Assembly: GCA_964522515.1 (NCBI GenBank)
Contig: CAZFWC010000028.1
Span: 1-8,014, forward strand
Direction of reading: 5' to 3'
DNA from: CAYNCE01 sp964522515
GTDB taxonomy: Bacteria; Patescibacteriota; Patescibacteriia; UBA2196
DNA: 8,014 nt
The notes below the pieces were generated by a model. It ran no database searches and was not told where the DNA came from. It was given only the letters and a program-made list of their open reading frames with translations. A program made the position numbers and the translations under genes. Below are positions 1-4,109 of the stretch, piece by piece (position 1 is the first letter of the stretch; each line of letters starts with the position of its first letter).

Positions 1-12
1 TATTTTATCAAT

Positions 13-42
13 AAAAAATCCGAAGAAAAAGTTGCACTTCGG
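13..42 (-). terminator. intrinsic terminator or attenuator hairpin
   Basis: On the minus strand CCGAAG (42 to 37) pairs with CTTCGG (25 to 20) around an 11-nt loop and is followed at once by ATTTTTTATT, the form of a rho-independent terminator. It lies about 25 nt downstream of the start site expected from the strong minus promoter at 73-101. It therefore ends either a very short RNA or an attenuated leader of a gene beyond the left edge. It could also catch transcripts reading out of scpB. Confidence 0.7.
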
Positions 43-47
43 GGGTG

Positions 48-67
48 AATTAAGGCTTTACTTAATT
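48..67 (-). other. AT-rich hairpin in short leader
   Basis: A perfect 7-bp inverted repeat (AATTAAG and CTTAATT) around the 6-nt loop 55-60. It lies between the minus promoter at 73-101 and the terminator at 13-42, so it would be the first folded element of that short transcript. Its function is unknown. Confidence 0.4.
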
Positions 68-72
68 ATTTT

Positions 73-101
73 ATTCTAGCAAACTTTCATTATTTTGTCA
101 A
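73..101 (-). promoter_or_regulatory. sigma-70 type promoter, minus strand
   Basis: On the minus strand TTGACA (101 to 96) is separated by exactly 17 nt from TAGAAT (78 to 73). That is a perfect -35 box and a -10 box with one mismatch. Transcription would begin near position 66 and run off the left edge through the hairpins at 48-67 and 13-42. The promoter is downstream of scpB and points away from it, so it serves a separate unit whose gene is not in the window. Confidence 0.7.
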
Positions 102-109
102 GTTAAAAC

Positions 110-118
110 TGTGGAAAA
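110..118 (-). promoter_or_regulatory. DnaA-box-like site
   Basis: The minus strand reads TTTTCCACA, fitting the relaxed DnaA box TTWTNCACA, and ends 8 nt upstream of the -35 box of the promoter at 73-101. It shares its flank (AAACTGTGGA on the plus strand) with the site at 2354-2362. A single box in an AT-rich genome can arise by chance. Confidence 0.3.
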
Positions 119-158
119 CTATTATTCTTTACTAATACTAGCCAAAAGAAATAAAAAA

Positions 159-692
159 TTAATCCCTACTTAAAATACTTTCAATTGTTTCGTGTTTTGA
201 CAATCTTTCAAAATCTGGTAAATCTTGAATATTAGTTAAACCTAAAAATCTTACAAAATCTAAAGTCACATTATAAACTGTTGTTTGAATTTTTTTATCA
301 AGTTTAGATTCTGCTAAACCGCGGATTAAAAGATTCCGCAAAATTAAAGAACAATTTACTCCGCGGATTTGTTCCAACTCCATTTTTGTAACTGGTCCGC
401 GATAAGCAATAATTGTTAAAGTTTCTAATTGCGGTCGCGTCATTTCTCCAGTTAATTCTTGTTTTAAAAATTTTTCAACAATCTCTGATGATTCTAAATC
501 TGTTGCCATTTGAATTTTTCCATCGTATTCAATAATTTTTATTCCTTTATCAGAATTATTATATTCTCTTTTTAAACTTTCTAAAACTGTTTCTATTTCT
601 GCTTTTTGTCTACCACAAATCTCTGCTAATTTTTTAGCAGTTAAAGGTTTGTTTGAAATAAAAAGAATTGATTCCAAATATTTTTTTATCAT
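159..692 (-). CDS. scpB: segregation and condensation protein B (ScpB)
   Basis: ScpB dimerises and binds the kleisin ScpA in the SMC-ScpAB condensin complex, which compacts and segregates the chromosome. The 177-residue product, counted from the ATG at 692, has two winged-helix regions. The first begins at the N-terminus (IKKYLESILFISNKPLTAKK). The second carries the family hallmark RPQLETLTIIAYRGPVTKME followed by IRGVNCSLILRNLLIRGLAE. Length is normal to slightly short for the family. An in-frame GTG at 707 would add five residues (MCYFF), but homologues normally start at the MIKK-type methionine, so 692 is preferred. No Shine-Dalgarno site precedes either start. The gene is last in the tRNA-ybaK-scpA-scpB series, separated from scpA by a 120-nt spacer holding a hairpin and short repeats. 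Confidence 0.93.
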   Translation of the reverse strand: MIKKYLESILFISNKPLTAKKLAEICGRQKAEIETVLESLKREYNNSDKGIKIIEYDGKIQMATDLESSEIVEKFLKQELTGEMTRPQLETLTIIAYRGPVTKMELEQIRGVNCSLILRNLLIRGLAESKLDKKIQTTVYNVTLDFVRFLGLTNIQDLPDFERLSKHETIESILSRD

Positions 693-703
693 AAAAAAAT
701 AGC

Positions 704-744
704 ACACGAATTTTCAGAATTACCTAAAATTTACACGAATTTTT
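704..744. repeat. short direct repeats in the scpA-scpB spacer
   Basis: ACACGAATTTT occurs at 704-714 and again at 733-743, 29 nt apart. CAGAAT (715-720) is complementary to ATTCTG at 745-750 and 755-760, and TTATTCTG is itself repeated at 743-750 and 753-760. The pattern resembles the small dispersed intergenic repeats found in many bacterial genomes. One window cannot show whether it is dispersed. Confidence 0.4.
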
Positions 745-760
745 ATTCTGATTTATTCTG

Positions 761-790
761 GCGCAAAAGTAAAATCATTTACTTTTTCGC
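761..790. other. stem-loop between scpA and scpB
   Basis: The 13-nt arms at 761-773 and 778-790 pair at 12 of 13 positions around the tetraloop 774-777; the one mismatch is 764 with 787. On the minus strand it lies 22 nt downstream of the scpA stop. No clear U tract follows on that strand, so it fits an mRNA-stabilising or processing hairpin better than a full terminator. Confidence 0.55.
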
Positions 791-812
791 TTTTAATAAT
801 TCGCGCGCTGAC

Positions 813-1517
813 TTAATTTTTTATTTTTTGAATTATTATTTCTTCAAATTTTTTCTCCTGCTTAACAACAAAACTTCTTTGTCTTACTAACTCAAGAACA
901 CTTAAAAATAAAATAATTACTTCTGTTCTGTTTTTTGATTCTTTAATTAAATCATTAAAACTTAAATTCATATTAGCCAGTACCCTATTTTTAATTTGTT
1001 CAATTTTTTCCTTAATTGAAACTGCTCTTAACATTGATTTTTTTGGTAATTTAATTACTGGTTCAATTTCTTTGATTACTTCTAAAAAGGTTTTTTTTAA
1101 TTTATCTTTGTCTAAATTTTTAGGTGGATTAAAAATTGTTTTAATATCTAAAGGAATTTTTTCACGAACAAACAAAACTTTTTTATTAGCCAAAATTTGT
1201 TCAATCTTTTTTGAAGCTTCATAATATTCTTTATAAATTTTCAACTGGGTTTCTAATTCAATTGCTTCGTCTTCATTTTCAATATGTAAATTTGGCAAAA
1301 GTATTCTTGATTTAATCAACAACAATCTTGAAGCCACAACTAAAAAATCCGCTAATTCATCTAAATTTTTATTTTCAATCTGAGCCAAATATTTCATAAA
1401 CTGATCAGCTACTTGCGACAGAGAGATTTCTGTAATATCTAAATCAGCGCTCTCAATAAGTTGCAAGAGCAAATCAAGTGGTCCTTCAAATTTTTCTAAC
1501 TTTACTTTATAAGGCAT
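813..1517 (-). CDS. scpA: segregation and condensation protein A (ScpA, kleisin)
   Basis: ScpA is the kleisin subunit that bridges the SMC heads and recruits ScpB in the bacterial condensin complex. The 234-residue product begins with the hallmark KLEKFEGPLDLLLQLIESAD (residues 6-25). The helical segment DFLVVASRLLLIKSRILLP (about 57-75) is equally typical. A charged linker follows, then a C-terminal winged-helix region (NRTEVIILFLSVLELVRQRS) that in the family contacts the SMC cap. Length is within the family range. Its ATG overlaps the ybaK stop by one base (TAATG), which implies translational coupling with the deacylase upstream. No Shine-Dalgarno site is seen. Just past the stop, another frame stays open for about 11 codons (KSARELLKAKK-stop), noted as a finding. 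Confidence 0.95.
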   Translation of the reverse strand: MPYKVKLEKFEGPLDLLLQLIESADLDITEISLSQVADQFMKYLAQIENKNLDELADFLVVASRLLLIKSRILLPNLHIENEDEAIELETQLKIYKEYYEASKKIEQILANKKVLFVREKIPLDIKTIFNPPKNLDKDKLKKTFLEVIKEIEPVIKLPKKSMLRAVSIKEKIEQIKNRVLANMNLSFNDLIKESKNRTEVIILFLSVLELVRQRSFVVKQEKKFEEIIIQKIKN

Positions 1518-2056
1518 TATTTTTTCTTTTTAGGTTTTGCTTTTACTTTGCTTTTTTTCAACTTTTTAGCTACTGAAAAAATTCCAATTTTAGCTTCCTC
1601 CATTTTTACAAAATCAACAACCTTCATTTTTATACTTTCTGTAAAACTGCCACTAGAAAAAATTACTACACCTTTTAAATTTTTATCAACAAAAACAGGA
1701 ATTTTGTAAATTGAACCAAACGCGGACATCGAACCTGGCTTAACTTTAAATTGAGATTTCATTATTCCTTCTTTTGGAATTTGAACTTTTGTAATTCTTA
1801 ATTCTTTTGTTGTCATTATTTTTGCCAGCTTTTTTAAATCCAAATTTTTATCAGCTGGAACAATTACAATTGCGTAAGGTTTTTTACCGTATTCTAAAGG
1901 TTTGTTTGTTTTAACTAAAAGACTTTTAGCAATTTGATTTAATTTTACTTTCATTGTTTGTGCGACATCAAAAGCAGTGTAGACAATTTTGTGTTCCACT
2001 ACTTCAAAATTTTTACCACTCTGTTCTAAAATTTTTGTGAGTTTTTTTGAAATCAT
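1517..2056 (-). CDS. YbaK/ProX-family aminoacyl-tRNA deacylase
   Basis: This family hydrolyses mischarged aminoacyl-tRNA in trans (for example Cys-tRNA(Pro) by YbaK and Ala-tRNA(Pro) by ProXp-ala). The 179-residue product shows the fold's landmarks: YTAFDVAQ (26-33), IAKSLLVK (42-49) with Lys44 at the position of the family's key lysine, VPADKNLDLKKLA (66-78), PGSMSAFGS (107-115) and SSGSFTESI (134-142). Residues 163-179 form a lysine-rich tail (KAKPKKKK at the end) that could help bind RNA. Subfamily and amino-acid specificity cannot be read from these motifs. The ATG lies 29 nt after the 3' end of an unusual tRNA, so the pair is probably co-transcribed. The stop overlaps the scpA start. The start is preceded not by a Shine-Dalgarno site but by an AT-rich element shared with aspS. 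Confidence 0.88.
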   Translation of the reverse strand: MISKKLTKILEQSGKNFEVVEHKIVYTAFDVAQTMKVKLNQIAKSLLVKTNKPLEYGKKPYAIVIVPADKNLDLKKLAKIMTTKELRITKVQIPKEGIMKSQFKVKPGSMSAFGSIYKIPVFVDKNLKGVVIFSSGSFTESIKMKVVDFVKMEEAKIGIFSVAKKLKKSKVKAKPKKKK

Positions 2057-2059
2057 AAA

Positions 2060-2074
2060 TTTTATATATTAATT
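2060..2074 (-). promoter_or_regulatory. AT-rich translation-start element of the deacylase gene
   Basis: AATTAATATATAAAA on the minus strand ends 3 nt before the ATG at 2056. The identical 15-mer sits at the identical distance before aspS (4095-4109). There is no GGAGG-like sequence near either start. It may act as an unstructured A/U-rich ribosome landing site; this is inference. Confidence 0.35.
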
Positions 2075-2085
2075 ATTTTCTAGAC

Positions 2086-2170
2086 CGGAGGACAGAGGAA
2101 TCGAACCTCATTGCGTAAACGCAACTCATCGCTTATCAAACGAGACTGTTTCCAAAACAGATTATCCTCC
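2086..2170 (-). tRNA. unusual class II tRNA, 8/4 fold, anticodon GAU
   Basis: An 85-nt cloverleaf on the minus strand. Numbering from 2170: GGAGGATA (1-8) pairs with TGTCCTCC (77-84), an unbroken 8-bp acceptor stem with one T-G pair. The T-arm is GAGG-TTCGATT-CCTC with a 4-bp stem. A conventional 7/5 reading would leave a T-T mismatch, so 8/4 fits better. The D-arm CTGTT..AACAG is 5 bp (6 with a 3-nt loop) and holds GG at 18-19. The anticodon loop TTGATAA has T33, GAT at 34-36 and A37-A38. Its stem is only four pairs (31-39 is T-G, 27-43 is mismatched). The variable arm is a 5-bp stem, TTGCG-TTTA-CGCAA. Base 73 is G and CCA is not encoded. Long variable arm and G73 are serine-type identity, whereas GAU reads isoleucine codons. 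Known 8/4 class II (allo-)tRNAs are mostly serylated. Amino acid and function are uncertain. Confidence 0.75.
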
Positions 2171-2180
2171 ATACATCTCC

Positions 2181-2197
2181 GGTAATTAAATTTTACC
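2181..2197 (-). other. small hairpin in the tRNA 5' leader
   Basis: GGTAA and TTACC (2197 to 2193 and 2185 to 2181 on the minus strand) form a 5-bp stem with a 7-nt loop between the terminator and the tRNA. It may be a processing signal; nothing more specific can be said. Confidence 0.3.
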
Positions 2198-2205
2198 ATT
2201 TATTA

Positions 2206-2283
2206 AATAAAAACAAAATACCTCCCTTTGCAGAGAGATATTTTAATGCGTTTCAATGAAATTCAAACTCGTTTGATAAGCAC
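2206..2283 (-). ncRNA. short leader RNA with anti-anticodon-arm sequence
   Basis: Predicted transcript from the promoter at 2288-2315 to the terminator at 2215-2244, about 75-80 nt. It would begin near 2283 with GTGCTTATCAAACGAG, of which 2281 to 2268 is a perfect 14-nt complement of the anticodon arm of the tRNA just downstream (2144 to 2131). The RNA can fold: AGUGC pairs with GCAUU as an outer stem, UCAAA-CGAG-UUUGA and UUUC-AUU-GAAA make inner hairpins, and then comes the terminator stem. It may be an independent small RNA or an attenuating leader of the tRNA-ybaK-scpAB unit. No known RNA family is recognised. Confidence 0.5.
2209..2244 (-). terminator. intrinsic terminator or attenuator upstream of the tRNA
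   Basis: On minus-strand RNA, AAAAUAUCUCUC (2244 to 2233) pairs with GGGAGGUAUUUU (2226 to 2215) in a continuous 12-bp stem around a UGCAAA loop. The tail is G then UUUUU and further U-rich sequence. Two of the pairs are G-U and would be A-C mismatches on the opposite strand, so the hairpin is specific to leftward RNA. It lies between the promoter and the tRNA, so transcription of the tRNA from that promoter requires readthrough. Confidence 0.75.
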
Positions 2284-2287
2284 TTTA

Positions 2288-2315
2288 ATTATACTACTTT
2301 TATCTATTTTGTCAA
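2288..2315 (-). promoter_or_regulatory. consensus sigma-70 promoter for leader, tRNA and ybaK-scpAB
   Basis: On the minus strand TTGACA (2315 to 2310) and TATAAT (2293 to 2288) are both perfect consensus hexamers with a 16-nt spacer. An A-rich stretch (AAAAAAATAAAG) directly upstream may act as an UP element. The expected start is at 2284 to 2281, so the RNA begins within about three bases of the anti-anticodon-arm sequence. This is the strongest promoter in the window and the only clear one upstream of the tRNA. Confidence 0.85.
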
Positions 2316-2320
2316 TCTTT

Positions 2321-2349
2321 ATTTTTTTACTAAAATTAGCTAAAAAAAT
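2321..2349. repeat. AT-rich inverted repeat upstream of the tRNA promoter
   Basis: ATTTTTTTA (2321-2329) and TAAAAAAAT (2341-2349) form a perfect 9-nt inverted repeat around an 11-nt loop, just upstream of the -35 box. It could weakly terminate the aspS-side transcript or curve the promoter DNA. A pure A/T stem is weak evidence. Confidence 0.3.
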
Positions 2350-2353
2350 ATTT

Positions 2354-2362
2354 TTATCCACA
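2354..2362 (+). promoter_or_regulatory. DnaA-box-like site
   Basis: TTATCCACA is the perfect consensus DnaA box. It lies about 40 nt upstream of the -35 box of the tRNA-operon promoter, between it and the small winged-helix gene. No cluster of boxes surrounds it, so it is not an origin. A role in DnaA-linked control is possible but unproven. Confidence 0.35.
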
Positions 2363-2370
2363 GTTTAAAA

Positions 2371-2679
2371 CTATTTTCTCTTTTTAAATTTTAATTTTAA
2401 TTGTTCTCCTAATAATTTTTTAGCTTGACTTTTTCCTTGGCGATTTAATTTTATTTCTTTTATAAACCATTTATATTTTGTTCTTTGCCCAAATCCAACT
2501 AATAATTCTTTTTCAATTAATCTCTCAATGCTTTTCGTAATAATTTTAGTTTGTAATTCTGGCTTAGTTTTATTATTATTTTTGTTATAAAATTGATTTA
2601 AACGGATGCGCGAAATTTTGCCTGTCCTAGATTCCAGACATTGAAGAATAATAAATTTTTGCAAATGCGATAAACGCAT
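2371..2679 (-). CDS. small winged-helix-like DNA-binding protein
   Basis: A 102-residue basic protein that cannot be assigned to a named family. The order of segments looks like a winged helix-turn-helix: helix 1 LSHLQKFIILQCLES (3-17), a middle helical section (23-45), a probable recognition helix TKSIERLIEKELLVG (48-62), then a beta-wing (FGQRTKYKWFIKEIKLN, 63-79) and a basic tail ending KLKFKKRK. IERLIEKELLVGF followed by a strand and LNRQGKSQAKKL is the usual pattern of MarR- or archaeal-type small transcription factors. It starts 11 nt after the aspS stop, so it is co-transcribed with aspS. No Shine-Dalgarno site; the upstream sequence is AATTAATAAATAT. Possibly a local regulator. The fold is inferred, the function unknown. 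Confidence 0.7.
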   Translation of the reverse strand: MRLSHLQKFIILQCLESRTGKISRIRLNQFYNKNNNKTKPELQTKIITKSIERLIEKELLVGFGQRTKYKWFIKEIKLNRQGKSQAKKLLGEQLKLKFKKRK

Positions 2680-2690
2680 ATATTTATTAA

Positions 2691-4091
2691 TTATTTTTCA
2701 ACTTGAATTTTCAATTCCTTTAACTGTTCTTCACTCACTTCACTCGGACTGTCCATTAATGGATCTCGGTTGTCTGAAGTTTTCGGAAAAGCAATTACTT
2801 CGCGGATTGTTTCTTCTTCAGCCAGAATCATTACTAAACGATCAAGACCAAAAGCAATTCCCCCGTGCGGTGGCACTCCGTATTTAAAAGCTTCTAACAA
2901 ATGTCCAAATTTATTTTGAATTTCTTTGTCAGTGTGTTTTAAAAGTTTAAAAACTTTTTTCAAAATTTCTGGATCAGTAGTTCTGATTGAACCACCAGCA
3001 ATTTCATTTCCATTTAAAACCAAATCATATTGTTTGGCTTTTATCTCTCCCATTTTTGATTCATCATTTAATTTTTTTAAATCTTCATTTTTTATAGCTG
3101 TAAAAGGATGATGAGTTGCGCCCCATCTTTTATCACCTTCTTTATATTCAAACATTGGAAAGTCAGTTACCCACACAAAAGCTAATTCATTTTTATCATC
3201 TTTATTTTTACGCAAATCAGGGCGATCAGAATTATATTTTTCAATTGCTTCTTTAAAACTAATTCTAGGAAATTCATCAAAAGTAAATTTATAATTTTTA
3301 TTTAAATTTTTTATTACATTCTTAATTAGTTTTTCTGTTAATTTTAAAACATCTTTTTGTTCAACAAAACTCATTTCTAAATCTAATTGTGTAAATTCTG
3401 CCTGACGGTCACCTCTTTGATCTTCATCGCGGAAACATCTGACAACTTGAAAATATTTTTCAAAACCAGAAATCATTAACATTTGTTTGTATTGTTGCGG
3501 ACTTTGTGGAAGTGCGTAAAATTTTCCAGGATAATTTCTTGAAGGCACTAAAAAATCACGCGCACCTTCTGGAGTTGATTTTGATAAAAATGGAGTTTCA
3601 ATTTCTATAAATTGCGAATTATGCAAATATTGGCGAATATTACGAATAACTTTATCGCGTAAAATAATATTATTGCGCATTCTCTCATGTCTTAAATCCA
3701 AATAGCGATATTTTAATCTTAATTCTTCTCCAGCTTGTCTATCCTCATTTTCAATCTCAAATGGAGGAGTTTCAGCTTTTGACAAAACTGCAATCTTTTT
3801 AGCTAAAACTTCCACTGTGCCTGTTGCTAAATTTTTATTGATTTGCTTTTCTGATCTTTTTTGCACAGCACCTTCAATTTCTAAAACGAATTCCGGCCGA
3901 ATTTCTTTTAAAATTTCCTGCGACGCATCATCTAATTCCGCAGGCACGCACACCACTTGCACAATTCCCCATCTGTCACGCAAGTCTAAAAACGCAATCT
4001 TGCCCATATTCCTGCGAACATTAACCCAGCCGTTTAATTTAACTGTTTCCCCGACTTTTTTAATTGTTTTTGTTGATATTGTTCTGGTCAT
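2691..4091 (-). CDS. aspS: aspartyl-tRNA synthetase, short form lacking the GAD insertion
   Basis: Charges tRNA(Asp), possibly also tRNA(Asn). Domains in order: N-terminal OB anticodon-binding domain (about 1-105, with GWVNVRRNMGKIAFLDLRDR); class II motif 1 around IEIETPFLSKSTPEGARDF (162-180); the QSPQQYKQMLM segment (196-206); motif 2 VVRCFRDEDQRGDRQAEFTQ (216-235); and motif 3 GGIAFGLDRLVMIL (410-423). Bacterial AspRS is usually near 590 residues with a GAD domain inserted in the catalytic core. Here SDRPDLR (288-294) is followed after about ten residues by FVWVTDFPMFE (305-315), so the insertion is absent, giving 466 residues. Catalytic motifs are intact, so this looks like a compact enzyme and not a damaged one. 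It begins 12 nt after the stop of the anchored repeat protein and has the AATTAATATATAAAA element instead of a Shine-Dalgarno site. Confidence 0.95.
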   Translation of the reverse strand: MTRTISTKTIKKVGETVKLNGWVNVRRNMGKIAFLDLRDRWGIVQVVCVPAELDDASQEILKEIRPEFVLEIEGAVQKRSEKQINKNLATGTVEVLAKKIAVLSKAETPPFEIENEDRQAGEELRLKYRYLDLRHERMRNNIILRDKVIRNIRQYLHNSQFIEIETPFLSKSTPEGARDFLVPSRNYPGKFYALPQSPQQYKQMLMISGFEKYFQVVRCFRDEDQRGDRQAEFTQLDLEMSFVEQKDVLKLTEKLIKNVIKNLNKNYKFTFDEFPRISFKEAIEKYNSDRPDLRKNKDDKNELAFVWVTDFPMFEYKEGDKRWGATHHPFTAIKNEDLKKLNDESKMGEIKAKQYDLVLNGNEIAGGSIRTTDPEILKKVFKLLKHTDKEIQNKFGHLLEAFKYGVPPHGGIAFGLDRLVMILAEEETIREVIAFPKTSDNRDPLMDSPSEVSEEQLKELKIQVEK

Positions 4092-4094
4092 ATT

Positions 4095-4109
4095 TTTTAT
4101 ATATTAATT
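4095..4109 (-). promoter_or_regulatory. AT-rich translation-start element of aspS
   Basis: AATTAATATATAAAA on the minus strand ends 3 nt before the aspS ATG. It also contains the TAA stop of the gene upstream (4106 to 4104). It is identical in sequence and spacing to 2060-2074 before the deacylase gene. Confidence 0.35.

Noticed and set aside
693..707. GTG start of scpB at 707
   Set aside because: It would prepend MCYFF to the normal ScpB start, with no supporting ribosome-binding site. The ATG at 692 matches the family N-terminus.
2143..2160. CTGTTTTGGAAACAG read as an anticodon arm (GGA for Ser or UGG for Pro)
   Set aside because: It resembles a tRNA-Ser(GGA) anticodon arm, but then no D-arm fits between the acceptor and this hairpin, and the acceptor, variable arm and T-arm spacing fail. 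As an extended D-arm it completes an 85-nt cloverleaf.
2086..2170. Selenocysteine tRNA (selC)
   Set aside because: The long acceptor, extended D-stem and long variable arm are Sec-like, but the anticodon loop has GAU and no UCA, and the T-stem is 4 bp instead of 5. No selenoprotein machinery is seen in the window.
2209..2284. A classical T-box riboswitch upstream of the tRNA
   Set aside because: AAAGGGAGGUA in the terminator partly resembles the T-box sequence, but the UGGN needed to pair with the tRNA acceptor end is missing, and there is no Stem I architecture. The complement spans the whole anticodon arm, unlike a specifier codon.
2354..2362. Chromosomal replication origin
   Set aside because: Only one perfect DnaA box is present, with no cluster and no dnaA or dnaN nearby.
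2926..4107. Plus-strand open frames opposite aspS (2926-3111 and 3817-4107)
   Set aside because: They lie wholly or almost wholly within aspS, which has full family motifs, and their translations show no family features. They are antisense shadows.
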